A program made the position numbers and the translations under genes. Below the pieces are notes generated by a model. It was given only the letters and a program-made list of their open reading frames with translations, made no database searches and was not told the origin of the DNA. A stretch of 39,817 nt of DNA from Micavibrio sp. (GTDB lineage: Bacteria > Pseudomonadota > Alphaproteobacteria > Micavibrionales > Micavibrionaceae), in assembly GCA_012960155.1 (NCBI GenBank), contig DUBU01000026.1, forward strand, positions 1-39,817. Direction: 5' to 3'. The first letter of the stretch is position 1; the number at the start of each line of letters is the position of its first letter. Shown one piece after another: positions 1-9,369 of this stretch.

Positions 1-806
1 AGAGGCTTAACAAATTTAAGCGTCATACGATCAGACTCGCCAATCTCTTGGTATTTTTCACGATCCTGCTCACCTAGTCTAAAACGTGGTGGCAAAGTCC
101 AAACACCTTCTGGATGATCCGCGGTATCTTTTGGGTTTGCATTAATCTCAGATTTTTCAACAAGTTCAAAACCCGCAGCTTCCGCCAAGCCAATCACATA
201 ATCTTCGCGCACATAACCGCTGACAGCCTTAGGATCTTGCTCCTTATCTGCTTTAGCGCGGTGTTCGACGACACCCAAAATGCCACCAGGCTTCAATGCT
301 TCGTAAAAGGCTACAAACGCAGCTTCACCCGAACCATCAGCCATCCAGTTATGTACATTACGGAATGTCAGCACACGATCCGCGCTACCCGCCGGCGCCA
401 CAGGGCCGACCGCATTCGGGGTATCCATCACACTGTATTGAACATTGCCATACAGTTCTTTATTAGCCGTCATCTCTTTGCTTTTAGCATTTAAACGTGG
501 CGCATAGCTCTTCTCGGAATCATCGGCAAAGACAGCCAGATAAAGTGTGCCCTCATCCTTTAAATACGGGCCCAAAATTTCAGTATACCAACCACCGCCT
601 GGATTGATTTCCACTACAGTATGGTCAGGCTGAACTTCAAAAAATTGCAAAGTTTCCAGAGGATGACGTGATGTATCCCTAGCCTTGTTTTCAGCAGCAC
701 GGTGTTCTCCAGATATAGCGGCTTGCAATGCCTCTTCTGCGTAAGCTATACCGGAAAAGGCAAGAACGGCTGAGCACAAAGCCAATCCTAAAAATTTACG
801 TTTCAT
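1..806 (-). CDS. Exported SAM-dependent methyltransferase-like protein (partial, C-terminus outside window)
   Basis: I translated this minus-strand frame by hand; it is open from ATG 806 to the window edge (268 codons, no stop). The N-terminus is a clear signal peptide ending near Ala-Tyr-Ala before Glu-Glu (about residue 24), so the protein is probably periplasmic. After that comes a class I methyltransferase-like core with motif I VVEINPGGGWYTEIL, then an acidic strand end and a FRNVHNWM segment. It resembles the COG4798 'predicted methyltransferase' group, whose members are often exported despite the cytosolic location of SAM. True methyltransferase activity is therefore uncertain. Family members are about 260-280 residues, so only a few residues should be missing. 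The gene diverges from the alcohol dehydrogenase at 1045 across a 238-bp gap in which I see no clear promoter. Confidence 0.8.
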   Translation of the reverse strand, partial: MKRKFLGLALCSAVLAFSGIAYAEEALQAAISGEHRAAENKARDTSRHPLETLQFFEVQPDHTVVEINPGGGWYTEILGPYLKDEGTLYLAVFADDSEKSYAPRLNAKSKEMTANKELYGNVQYSVMDTPNAVGPVAPAGSADRVLTFRNVHNWMADGSGEAAFVAFYEALKPGGILGVVEHRAKADKEQDPKAVSGYVREDYVIGLAEAAGFELVEKSEINANPKDTADHPEGVWTLPPRFRLGEQDREKYQEIGESDRMTLKFVKP

Positions 807-1044
807 ATATTGATATTCCTCTAAGGTGTTATAGTTAAATACTTATTCAGTACAAAGCGGACATCAGGCTTAAACTCGAAAAAACAGATACCCAAACAAA
901 CTATAAAAAGTATTGGGCACAAGATTTAAAGAATTAGGCAGGATATAACTGGCCAGCATTCTATAATAAGTAAGCAGCTATATATATTCGTGACGCGCCA
1001 TGAAAAGGCACATAATTAATTTTTTGAAATAAATGGAGATAAAA

Positions 1045-2097
1045 ATGAAAACTATCGGATACGCAGCACATTCATCAGATGCCAACATGGTGCCTTATCA
1101 TTTTGAACGCAGGGATTTGCGCGATAACGATGTCGCTATCGAAATTCTATACAGCGGTATTTGCCACTCAGATCTCCACACCGTAAATGGCGACTGGGGC
1201 CCGCAACCTTATCCTCTAGTCCCGGGCCACGAAATTGTCGGCCGCGTAATTGAAGTCGGCAAAGATGTCAAAAACTACAAAGTCGGTGATAACGTCGCTG
1301 TCGGCTGTATGGTTGATAGCTGCCAAGATTGTGACCAATGCCACAACCATGAAGAACAATTCTGCCGTAACGGCATGACGCCGACTTACGGCGCACCCGA
1401 CCGTATCTCAGGTTATACAACGCAAGGAGGATATTCCAAGCATATAGTAGTGCGCGAAGAGTTTGTATTGAGCGTTCCCGACAAACTCGACATCTCCAAA
1501 GCGGCGCCAATTCTATGCGCAGGCATCACCACCTACTCCCCGTTACGTAACTGGAATGTCGGCAAAGGCAGCCGCGTCGGTGTAATTGGTCTTGGTGGCT
1601 TAGGTCATATGGCGGTTAAACTAGCCGTAGCTATGGGCGCTGAAGTAACCGTCATTAGCCGCTCAACCAATAAAGAAGATCAAGCAAAAGAGATCGGAGC
1701 AAAAGGCATCTTAGCCTCTACTGATGAGGCCGCCATGGAAAAAGCCGCATCCTCATTTGATCTGATCATAGACACCGTGCCCGTAAAACACACAGTGGAT
1801 GCTTATGTACCGCTTCTGGATGTAAACGGTTCACTCGTCATTGTTGGTCAAGTCGGTCCTATGGACGGCTTTATGACATGGCCTATGATCTCAGGAAGAC
1901 GACGCGTGGCGGGTTCATTGATCGGCGGCATTAAAGAAACACAAGAAGTTCTGGATTTCTGTGCCGAACACAACATTCATCCAGAATGTAAAATGATCAA
2001 CCCCGACGAAGTTAATGATGCGTTCGCACATTTGAAAGATGGCGACGTCGCTTATCGCTTTGTAATGGATATGTCAAAACTGGAAAATGCGGCGTAA
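1045..2097 (+). CDS. Zinc-dependent NADP alcohol dehydrogenase / aldehyde reductase, YahK type
   Basis: This is a medium-chain dehydrogenase of 350 residues that closely follows the E. coli YahK pattern. It should reduce aldehydes to alcohols with NADPH in the cytosol. Catalytic zinc ligands are in GICHSDLH (Cys40) and PGHEIVG (His62-Glu63). The structural zinc site is the four cysteines 93, 96, 99 and 107, and the Rossmann motif is GLGGLGHMA. The C-terminal MIGGIKETQE matches the YahK/cinnamyl alcohol dehydrogenase subfamily. I chose ATG 1045 over the in-frame ATG 1033: GGAG at 1035-1038 sits 6 nt before 1045 and would lie inside the coding region if 1033 were used. The natural substrate cannot be read from sequence. 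The gene appears to be transcribed alone; its end faces the minus-strand gene ending at 2109. Confidence 0.93.
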   Translation: MKTIGYAAHSSDANMVPYHFERRDLRDNDVAIEILYSGICHSDLHTVNGDWGPQPYPLVPGHEIVGRVIEVGKDVKNYKVGDNVAVGCMVDSCQDCDQCHNHEEQFCRNGMTPTYGAPDRISGYTTQGGYSKHIVVREEFVLSVPDKLDISKAAPILCAGITTYSPLRNWNVGKGSRVGVIGLGGLGHMAVKLAVAMGAEVTVISRSTNKEDQAKEIGAKGILASTDEAAMEKAASSFDLIIDTVPVKHTVDAYVPLLDVNGSLVIVGQVGPMDGFMTWPMISGRRRVAGSLIGGIKETQEVLDFCAEHNIHPECKMINPDEVNDAFAHLKDGDVAYRFVMDMSKLENAA

Positions 2098-2108
2098 CCT
2101 GAAGGTTA

Positions 2109-2555
2109 TCAGTTCAAGTTAAATGCTACTTCAGTAAGGGTTGCGGCGGCTACAGAGGCGCCGCTTACCCCTATCGTTTCATACATGGCTTCAAATACAA
2201 TCGGCAAAGCAAACAAAGCACCGCCTACGGCAAGGTGTATTACGGCCGCGCTGAGCGGGTTTTGCTGAGGCGATTCAACATGCTTATTCATCATGATAAT
2301 GGCTTTAACGCCAATCAAAATGCCCATTAGATAAGCAAGCCCCGTCAATAGCCCTGGCAAAAACTCAATAGAACTAACGATATTTGCAGCAATCGCCCCA
2401 AAGTTGTTGCCACCCGCAGTTGGCGGTCCTGCTGGTGGACCGGAAGGACCCGCAGGCGTAGCAAATGCGGTACTGCAAATAAAAGCGATATTCAGCGTTA
2501 CAACAACACTGAACATAGATACCAAACTTGCTGCTTTTTTGCACAACATCCCCAT
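2109..2555 (-). CDS. Small membrane protein resembling IcmD/DotP of type IVB secretion systems
   Basis: This is a 148-residue protein with an N-terminal hydrophobic signal or anchor (about residues 10-32, ending CSTAFA), a Pro/Gly-rich linker, and two further membrane helices (about 67-87 and 103-122). The helices flank a short polar loop reading NKHVESPQQNPLSAA. The small size, the two helices and the K-H-x-(5)-Q-x-P loop recall the IcmD/DotP and IncI TraQ-type inner-membrane components of type IVB secretion or conjugation systems. I recognise the pattern rather than a decisive motif, so the assignment is tentative. No other T4BSS gene is in the window; scattered dot/icm genes are known in some alphaproteobacteria. 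It lies alone between the dehydrogenase and the sensor kinase. Confidence 0.55.
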   Translation of the reverse strand: MGMLCKKAASLVSMFSVVVTLNIAFICSTAFATPAGPSGPPAGPPTAGGNNFGAIAANIVSSIEFLPGLLTGLAYLMGILIGVKAIIMMNKHVESPQQNPLSAAVIHLAVGGALFALPIVFEAMYETIGVSGASVAAATLTEVAFNLN

Positions 2556-2661
2556 AATGCAATTTTACGTAAAAATCATTTAAAAACAATGAACGCCATC
2601 GTTAACACTATGTTTTCATTATAAATGATAGAATTTATGGGTATAAAAGAGGGCGTTCTGT

Positions 2662-3441
2662 TTGATCAATATAGCCACACCGCTAGAAGACGAAGAAAAA
2701 CAAGAGTTTCAAAGGTTTAACCACGATCGGTTTTTACCTTACCTGCGAATATGTCTTGGCCTATTCTTGTTAGAAAGCTTTATACAGAGCGTATACATAT
2801 ACCTTACCGCAGAAGCATTTAGTCTATTCAACTTTTATAACATCTACACAGCGCATTTTGTCATCTTGCTGCTACTAACCTTTGCGCCGGTGATTAAAAA
2901 ACACTCGAATATATTGGCGAGCTTCTCAATTGTCAGCACGACGTTTCTATATGGCGCATTACAAAACGCACTAGAGATACCGTTTGAATATTTCTGGATA
3001 TCCTTTTTCATACCACTATTTTTTATACCTTTAATACCGTCTTTTAAAATTGCCTTTGCCACAGTCTGGCTATCACTGTGGCTAACCCATGAGTTTGCGA
3101 CATCATCATCGTTATATGAGAACTCTTCGGTCTGGGTAATTTCAACAATTATGTACTTTGGCATTATTGTGATTGTAATTTCATACCTGATTTACAATTA
3201 CCGCGTGAACAGCTTCCTTCTGAACAAAGAACTCGCCGAAGCAAAGTTAAAGGCCGACGCTGCCAGCGAAGCAAAATCCAAATTTTTGGCAACTATGAGC
3301 CACGAAGTCAGAACACCTCTCAACGGTATTCTAGGCATCGTTGAAATCATGAAGGATGCCGAACTCTCCGAAGTGCAGAAAGATTATGTAGAAACAATCA
3401 AATTAGATTTCTATTTTACTGAAGCAAAGCCATCTCTCTGA
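2662..3441 (+). CDS. Hybrid sensor histidine kinase, N-terminal half (frameshifted)
   Basis: This is the front part of a hybrid histidine kinase of 259 residues. It has five to six predicted membrane helices (about 28-48, 62-77, 84-100, 110-127, 130-143, 158-178), a short linker helix and the HisKA H-box [12 protein letters not shown] with phospho-acceptor His214. The start is TTG 2662 behind a GAGGG-like ribosome site. After ETIK (about residue 248) the sequence stops resembling the family, and TGA follows at 3439. The second HisKA helix and all catalytic domains continue in a different frame from 3447, so this piece alone cannot phosphorylate. The sensing domain is purely membranous, so the ligand cannot be guessed. 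It is either a real pseudogene half or the result of an assembly indel. Confidence 0.75.
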   Translation: MINIATPLEDEEKQEFQRFNHDRFLPYLRICLGLFLLESFIQSVYIYLTAEAFSLFNFYNIYTAHFVILLLLTFAPVIKKHSNILASFSIVSTTFLYGALQNALEIPFEYFWISFFIPLFFIPLIPSFKIAFATVWLSLWLTHEFATSSSLYENSSVWVISTIMYFGIIVIVISYLIYNYRVNSFLLNKELAEAKLKADAASEAKSKFLATMSHEVRTPLNGILGIVEIMKDAELSEVQKDYVETIKLDFYFTEAKPSL

Positions 3442-3446
3442 ATTGG

Positions 3447-4793
3447 TTGTACCAACAATTGATGTTAGTCAATGACATTCTAGATTATTCTAAAATCGAA
3501 GCAGGAAAGTTCCAGTTCGAATATGTAGATTTCAGCATAGAACGCCTAACCCATAGCGTAACCATGCTGATGCGCTCTAGAGCGGAAGAAAAAGGATTGG
3601 AGATCAAATATCAACTCGATCCAGAACTTCCTACTTATCTCAACAGCGACCCCACGCGCCTGCGCCAAATTCTCCTCAACCTTATCGGCAACGCTATTAA
3701 GTTTACAGACAAAGGATCAATAGAAATTAGCGCTAAAAAGGTGCGCGTTCGTGGCAGCAACAATATGTTTCTAAGATTTGAAGTTAAAGACACAGGTATT
3801 GGCCTGACCGAACAAGAAATAGAAAACCTGTTCCAAGAATTCAGCCAAGCGGATTCATCCATATCTAGAAAATACGGTGGAACAGGCTTGGGGCTAGCCA
3901 TATCCAAAAACATTGCTGAACTTATGGGCGGCACAATAGGCGTTGAAAGCCAGAAAGGTGAAGGCAGCACATTCTGGTTCAGAATTCCTGTAAACAAAGC
4001 CCATGTAACCGATAACTCCGATACAACCGACAACGCTGAGACGAACACGGCACCAGCCAATATCCTTGTGGTTGAAGACCACCACATCAACCAGCAAATT
4101 CTGGTAGCCTTTTTAGAAAAATTCCAGCACCGCATCACAATTGCCAATAACGGGCAGGAAGCGATCGATACCATAAAGGCATCACAAGAACCGTTCGATA
4201 TTATTTTAATGGATATGCAGATGCCGGTTATGGATGGCCTATCTGCGACCAAGCTTATTAGAAAACTTAAGAACTCTCAGAAAACCCCTATTATTGCTCT
4301 TTCTGCCAATATTCTAAAAGAAGATAGAGACAAATGCTTCCAGGCTGGCATGAACGACTTCCTGGCAAAACCCATAGATCCGGCAAATTTATTCAAAATC
4401 ATCCGAGCCTACACAAGCAACGGTGATGTAAACCTTGCCCATAAGAACAAGCAACTACCGCAAGCTTACGAGAACCTCAAGAAAATCGAAAAAATTATGG
4501 GTACGCAATATCTAAAAGACTTCATAAACGACAGTTTAAAAGAGATAGATAGACTCGTCAGCGACCTAAAAACGAACGACGATCATTACACTATTGAAAC
4601 AGCTGCGCATAACCTGAAACATTTTGCTGAGATGCTGGGTCTCGATGATATATCTGCCTTGGTCAAAAGCCTCGAAATGAGCTCAAAAGATAAAGACGAA
4701 GACCAGTCATCATATTTGATCTCGAAAATCACTCAGAGCTTTGATCTAGAAACAACGCGCCAACAGATCAACAGGCATTATTTCGAACAATAA
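3447..4793 (+). CDS. Hybrid sensor histidine kinase, C-terminal half: HATPase, receiver, HPt (frameshifted)
   Basis: This is the remainder of the kinase that begins at 2662. It opens with the end of HisKA (LVNDILDYSKIEAGK), then an HATPase domain with N-box Asn82, G1 DTGIG (115-119) and G2 GGTGLGL (144-150). A receiver domain follows with phospho-acceptor Asp256 (LMDMQMPVMDG) and Lys308, then an HPt-like helix bundle with AAHNLKHFAEMLG (His388). All key residues for a His-Asp-His phosphorelay are intact, suggesting recent breakage. The open frame starts with TTG 3447 and has no ribosome site, so independent translation is unlikely. The final phosphate acceptor, a separate response regulator, is not encoded nearby. 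A short (AAT)n run follows the stop. Confidence 0.8.
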   Translation: MYQQLMLVNDILDYSKIEAGKFQFEYVDFSIERLTHSVTMLMRSRAEEKGLEIKYQLDPELPTYLNSDPTRLRQILLNLIGNAIKFTDKGSIEISAKKVRVRGSNNMFLRFEVKDTGIGLTEQEIENLFQEFSQADSSISRKYGGTGLGLAISKNIAELMGGTIGVESQKGEGSTFWFRIPVNKAHVTDNSDTTDNAETNTAPANILVVEDHHINQQILVAFLEKFQHRITIANNGQEAIDTIKASQEPFDIILMDMQMPVMDGLSATKLIRKLKNSQKTPIIALSANILKEDRDKCFQAGMNDFLAKPIDPANLFKIIRAYTSNGDVNLAHKNKQLPQAYENLKKIEKIMGTQYLKDFINDSLKEIDRLVSDLKTNDDHYTIETAAHNLKHFAEMLGLDDISALVKSLEMSSKDKDEDQSSYLISKITQSFDLETTRQQINRHYFEQ

Positions 4794-4823
4794 TAATAAT
4801 AATACCTGTATCCCCAGTGTGAC

Positions 4824-6230
4824 TTAGTAACTGCCGCCACCTAGAACCTTGTAAAGATTTACAAGATTAGTTTGACGCTGAAGTTCAATCTGAATTTCGT
4901 TCTGCTGATAAGCATACAGCTCTCTCTGCGCATCCAAAACACTCAAGAAGCTATCGATGCCAGACTTATAACGAGCTTCAGAAACAGAATATACGGTTTC
5001 AGCAGCCTCAACCAAACGGCGCTGCGCCTGCAACTGGCCATCAAGCGTCTCGCGTGCCGCCAGTTCATCGGAAACTTCACGGAATGCTGTTTGAATAGCC
5101 TTCTCGTAATTCAGAACAGCTTTTTCCTTGCGAATTTCAGCCAAGTCCAGATTGGCCTGATTACGACCACCTTGGAAAATAGGCAAGGTAATTTGTGGCA
5201 AGAACGCCCAAGCGCCTGCAGCGCCGCCCGTGAAAAGATTACTCAAGCTCTGGCTGGCAAATCCATATGTACCCGTCAAGCTGATGCTCGGGAAGAAGGC
5301 TGCACGTGCTGCCCCAATATCCGCATTACGCGCCAGCAGCTCATACTCGGCCTGTTTTACATCCGGACGCATTAACAAGATCTCCGAAGGCAGGCCGCTG
5401 TCCAGACCATCCTTGAACGTAACCTCATCCAGTGTGGACTTAGGCAAAACGCTATTATCTTGCGGCACACCCATCAGCAAGAACAGAGCATTCTGATCCT
5501 GAGCTACGAAACGCGTATATTGGTAGAAGTTAACGCGGGCAGTCTCTACCGCTGTAGCAGCACGGGCCACATCCTGCTCGGTCGAAACGCCTTTCTCAAG
5601 ACTCTCGGACAACAGATCATAAGTATTTTGCTGTGCCTCCAATGTCTTCTGCGTGAGTTCTAAAAGCTTCTGATCAGCGAGAAGTTGCAAGTACGCATTC
5701 GCGGTTTCCGCAATCAAAGAATTACGAACGACAGCCTGCGCCTCTTGCGTGGCTAGGTACTCATTCAAAGCGGATTCATTATTGCTACGGATCTTACCAA
5801 AGAGATCCAGCTCATATGCAGCCACACCTAGGTTAGCTTCATACAGCTCCGAAGATTGTCCGCGCCCCGTTACGCTGCTCTCATCACTGCTTTCAGTTAA
5901 CGTAGCATCACCATTTGCATTGATGTTCGGCATCAAATCAGCGCGATCAATACGGTACAATGCGCGTGCCTCACGGATATTCAAAGCAGCCGCTTGCAAG
6001 TCTTTGTTATTCTGCAGCGCCGTGCCAATAACATAGTGAAACTCCGGCGCACTAAAGAATTGTTTCCAATCCATTTGCATAGCCAGAACGCCGCCCGCAG
6101 GCTCCTGATACCTTGGAATACTGCTCCAGTTTTGTGCAGCTGAAAAATCAGGCCGCGCAAAATCAGGGATCATTGTACAACTGGATAAGACCGTTGCGGC
6201 TAACAGAACTGTAAGAGGCTTAAACGTCAT
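4824..6230 (-). CDS. Outer-membrane efflux lipoprotein, OprM/NodT family
   Basis: This is the outer-membrane channel of the tripartite RND pump encoded just upstream, 468 residues long. The mature protein starts at a lipobox, VLSSC, about residue 18, so it should be lipid-anchored in the outer membrane. It then shows the two tandem TolC-like repeats of the OEP family, with the duplicated helix pattern around LNIREARALYRIDRADLMP and LLARNADIGAARAAFFPSI. The open frame extends further upstream, but ATG 6230 is the sensible start because it gives an intact lipoprotein signal. It overlaps the pump gene by 11 bp, so translation is probably coupled. Length and domain order are normal for NodT-type channels such as OprM or AdeC/K. 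Confidence 0.93.
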   Translation of the reverse strand: MTFKPLTVLLAATVLSSCTMIPDFARPDFSAAQNWSSIPRYQEPAGGVLAMQMDWKQFFSAPEFHYVIGTALQNNKDLQAAALNIREARALYRIDRADLMPNINANGDATLTESSDESSVTGRGQSSELYEANLGVAAYELDLFGKIRSNNESALNEYLATQEAQAVVRNSLIAETANAYLQLLADQKLLELTQKTLEAQQNTYDLLSESLEKGVSTEQDVARAATAVETARVNFYQYTRFVAQDQNALFLLMGVPQDNSVLPKSTLDEVTFKDGLDSGLPSEILLMRPDVKQAEYELLARNADIGAARAAFFPSISLTGTYGFASQSLSNLFTGGAAGAWAFLPQITLPIFQGGRNQANLDLAEIRKEKAVLNYEKAIQTAFREVSDELAARETLDGQLQAQRRLVEAAETVYSVSEARYKSGIDSFLSVLDAQRELYAYQQNEIQIELQRQTNLVNLYKVLGGGSY

Positions 6231-9200
6231 CTTCTGTTTCTTTCTTATTATCTTCTTTTTTCTTATCCTTACCATGGAACGTCTTTTCAACAGCCACATA
6301 GAACATCGGCACAAAGAAAATCGCAAGGAACGTTGCGGCAGCCATACCACCCATCACCGTAATACCAATCGCATTCTGGCTGGCAGCACCAGCGCCACTA
6401 GAAATAGCAAGCGGCGTGACACCCAGCATAAAGGCCATAGATGTCATGATAATCGGACGAAAACGCTGTCTGGCGGCAATCGCAACAGCTTCCATCAGAC
6501 TCTGCCCCTCCTCTTTCAGCTCTTTGGCAAACTCCACAATCAGAATAGCATTCTTCGATGCCAAACCAACTGTAGTCAAAAGAGCCACCTGCAGATAAAC
6601 ATCATTCGGCAATTTAAAGAAGAACGCAGCCAACGCAGCACCAAAGACACCCAGCGGCACAACCAGCATAACCGCCAGCGGCACAGCCCAACTCTCATAC
6701 AGCGCGGCAAGACACAGGAACACGATCAAAACTGACAAACCATACAGCATAGGCGCTTGTGAGCCTGCAGCACGCTCCTCGTATGAAATACCATACCATT
6801 CGACATCGAAGTTCTGCGGAAGACCTTCAACAATCTTCTCAATTTCCTCCATGCCTTCACCCGTACTAATACCCTCGGCGACACCGCCCTGGATATTGAC
6901 TGATGACGTACCATTGAAACGCTCAAGCTTAGGCGAACCGTATACCCAGCTGGATGTGGCAAACGCATCGAACGGTACCATCTCGCCTTCGCTATTACGA
7001 ACATACCAATGCCCCAAATCTTCAGGCATCATTCTGTACTGCGCGTCACTCTGCAGATACACGCGTTTAATACGGCCATTATCAAGGAAGTCGTTAACGT
7101 AGCTAGAACCCCATGCAATTTGCAATGTGCGGTTAATCTCGCTTAAAGACAGACCCAAGGCAGATGCTTTTTCACTATCAATATCAATCTTGAATTGCGG
7201 AACATCATTCAAGCCGTTCGGACGGACACCCTGAAGTTTCGGGTTCTGTGAAGCCGCGCCCAAAATTTGATTACGCGCACTCATCAATGCTTCATGCCCA
7301 TGACCGCTGCGGTCAACTAACTGGAAGTCAAAACCTGACGCATTACCAAGCTCGCGAATAGGCGGCGGGAAGAATGCAAAAGCACTCGCATCCTTAATGC
7401 TGCCCAAAGCAGGCGCAGCCGCACCGGCAATCGCAAACACGCTTTGATCATCACGTTTACGCTCATCCCAATCTTTCAAACCAACGAAGCCAAAAGCAGC
7501 ATTCTGCGCGGAACCGGCAAAGCTGAAACCAACCACCGTAAACAGATGCTCGACATTTTCTGATTGCTCGTTCAGGAAGTAATCCTCTACCTGCTTCACA
7601 GATTCAAGGGTACGTCCTGCTGTCGCACCAGGAGGAGCGTTCACCATTAAGTACATTGAGCCTTGATCTTCATCCAGCAAGAATGATCCGGGAAGCTGCA
7701 TAAAGATAGCTACAAGACCGCCGACAAGAACGATGTAAACCATAAAGAAGCGCTTCGCACGGCCAGCCATATAGCTGGCAGTCTTCTGGTATCCGTCACG
7801 CCCCTTATTGAAGTATTTGTTAAACACTCCAAAGAAACCTTTTTCTTTTCTGCGCTGCGCACCTTCTTCATGCTTTAACAAAGTAGCACATAGGGATGGC
7901 GACAGAACGATTGCCACAACGACAGACAAGAACATTGCCGAAACAATTGTAATTGAGAACTGCTTATAAATCGCGCCGGCAGAACCGCCAAAAAACGCCA
8001 TCGGCACAAACACAGTCGATAGAACCACAGCAATACCGACCAAAGCGCCGGTAATCTGTTTCATGGATTTCTTAGTCGCCTCTTTAGGCGGCAAGCCCTC
8101 CTCGCTCATAACCCGCTCAACGTTCTCAACCACTACAATGGCATCATCCACGAGCAAACCAATCGCGAGAACCATCGCAAACATGGTCAGCACATTAATC
8201 GTAAAGCCAAACGCCAAGAGCACCGCAAACGTACCCAAAAGTACAACAGGCACAGCAATAGTCGGGATCAAGGTGGCACGGAAATTCTGCAAGAACAGGA
8301 ACATAACGATAAATACAAGGATAACCGCTTCGACCAGTGTATGAATAACCGACTTGATAGATAGCTTAATAAAAGGTGTCGTATCGAACGGGTAGATAAC
8401 CTCGATATCATCAGGCAAATATTCTGAAAGTTCTTTCACACGTGCCTTAACGTCTTTGGCTGTCTCCAGGGCATTCGCGCCCGTAGATAGAGACACCGCA
8501 AGACCGGCGGCGGGCTGCCTTTTATAACGGGCAATACGTTCATAATCTTCCGAGCCCAGCTCAACCTCTGCCACATCACCAAGGCGCACCTGTGAACCGT
8601 CCGTATTCACACGCAATACGATACGTTCGAAATCCTCAACTGTTTGCAAGCGTGACTGCGCTTTTACGGTAGCATTGATTTGCTGATTTTCAATAGCAGG
8701 CATACCGCCCAGCTGACCTGCGGAAATATCTGTATTCTGTATTTGAACCGCAGACTGCACATCCAACGGCGTCATGTTGTAGCTATAAAGCTTAGCAGGG
8801 TCGAGCCATATGCGCATGGCATGCTGTCCGCCAAAAACACGCACATTACCGACACCGTTAATACGTGACAATGGCTCCTGATAGTTAGACACCAGATAGT
8901 CACTGATCTCGCTAGCATCTGTTTCGCCATTTTTAGAATAAAAGCCGACAACCAAAAGGAATGTGTCGTTAGACTTCGTAACAGTAACACCCTGCTGCTG
9001 AACCTCCTGTGGCAGCTGTGTTACAGCGCCTTGAACCTTGTTTTGCGTCTGCACTTGCGCAATATCAGGATCGGCCTCAGGCTCGAATGTCAAATTGATG
9101 CTCATCGAACCATCAGAGCTACTAGAGTTAAAGTAGCGCAGATAATCAATACCTGTCAGGCGCTGTTCAATAACCTGCGTAACTGCATTCTCAACAGTTT

Positions 9201-9363
9201 CAGCAGAGGCGCCAGGATAACTGGCACTAATGGACACAGTCGGCGGCGCCACTTGCGGATATTGGGAGATTGGCAGAGAGCGAATAGCGAGCACCCCTGC
9301 CAGCATAATAATAATCGCAATAACCCACGCGAAGACGGGGCGATCGATAAAGAAACTGGCCAT
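6220..9363 (-). CDS. RND multidrug efflux pump, AcrB/MexB/AdeB (HAE1) family
   Basis: This is the inner-membrane proton-driven pump, 1047 residues, full length for the hydrophobe/amphiphile efflux-1 family. The start MASFFIDRPVFAWVIA is the standard family opening. The proton-relay aspartates are Asp406-Asp407 in GLLVDDAIVVVEN, and the second helix repeat carries TVGLASKNAILIVEF. Periplasmic porter segments occupy about 30-335 and 560-870. Family knowledge says such pumps export antibiotics, detergents, dyes and bile-like compounds from periplasm or membrane; the actual substrates here are unknown. It lies 6 bp after the adaptor gene and overlaps the outer-membrane gene. The operon probably starts at the operator near 10620. 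Confidence 0.96.
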   Translation of the reverse strand: MASFFIDRPVFAWVIAIIIMLAGVLAIRSLPISQYPQVAPPTVSISASYPGASAETVENAVTQVIEQRLTGIDYLRYFNSSSSDGSMSINLTFEPEADPDIAQVQTQNKVQGAVTQLPQEVQQQGVTVTKSNDTFLLVVGFYSKNGETDASEISDYLVSNYQEPLSRINGVGNVRVFGGQHAMRIWLDPAKLYSYNMTPLDVQSAVQIQNTDISAGQLGGMPAIENQQINATVKAQSRLQTVEDFERIVLRVNTDGSQVRLGDVAEVELGSEDYERIARYKRQPAAGLAVSLSTGANALETAKDVKARVKELSEYLPDDIEVIYPFDTTPFIKLSIKSVIHTLVEAVILVFIVMFLFLQNFRATLIPTIAVPVVLLGTFAVLLAFGFTINVLTMFAMVLAIGLLVDDAIVVVENVERVMSEEGLPPKEATKKSMKQITGALVGIAVVLSTVFVPMAFFGGSAGAIYKQFSITIVSAMFLSVVVAIVLSPSLCATLLKHEEGAQRRKEKGFFGVFNKYFNKGRDGYQKTASYMAGRAKRFFMVYIVLVGGLVAIFMQLPGSFLLDEDQGSMYLMVNAPPGATAGRTLESVKQVEDYFLNEQSENVEHLFTVVGFSFAGSAQNAAFGFVGLKDWDERKRDDQSVFAIAGAAAPALGSIKDASAFAFFPPPIRELGNASGFDFQLVDRSGHGHEALMSARNQILGAASQNPKLQGVRPNGLNDVPQFKIDIDSEKASALGLSLSEINRTLQIAWGSSYVNDFLDNGRIKRVYLQSDAQYRMMPEDLGHWYVRNSEGEMVPFDAFATSSWVYGSPKLERFNGTSSVNIQGGVAEGISTGEGMEEIEKIVEGLPQNFDVEWYGISYEERAAGSQAPMLYGLSVLIVFLCLAALYESWAVPLAVMLVVPLGVFGAALAAFFFKLPNDVYLQVALLTTVGLASKNAILIVEFAKELKEEGQSLMEAVAIAARQRFRPIIMTSMAFMLGVTPLAISSGAGAASQNAIGITVMGGMAAATFLAIFFVPMFYVAVEKTFHGKDKKKEDNKKETEDDV

Positions 9364-9369
9364 GTTATG

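Noticed and set aside
820-840. GTGTTATAGTTAAA upstream of the methyltransferase, considered as a Zur box
   Set aside because: Only a partial half-site matches and there is no second arm.
2090-2113. AACCT-GA-AGGTT inverted repeat between two convergent genes, considered as a terminator
   Set aside because: The stem is only 5 bp and has no T-run on either side.
4789-4806. Short (AAT)n repeat after the kinase stop
   Set aside because: Only about five units in a non-coding gap; too short to argue for phase variation.
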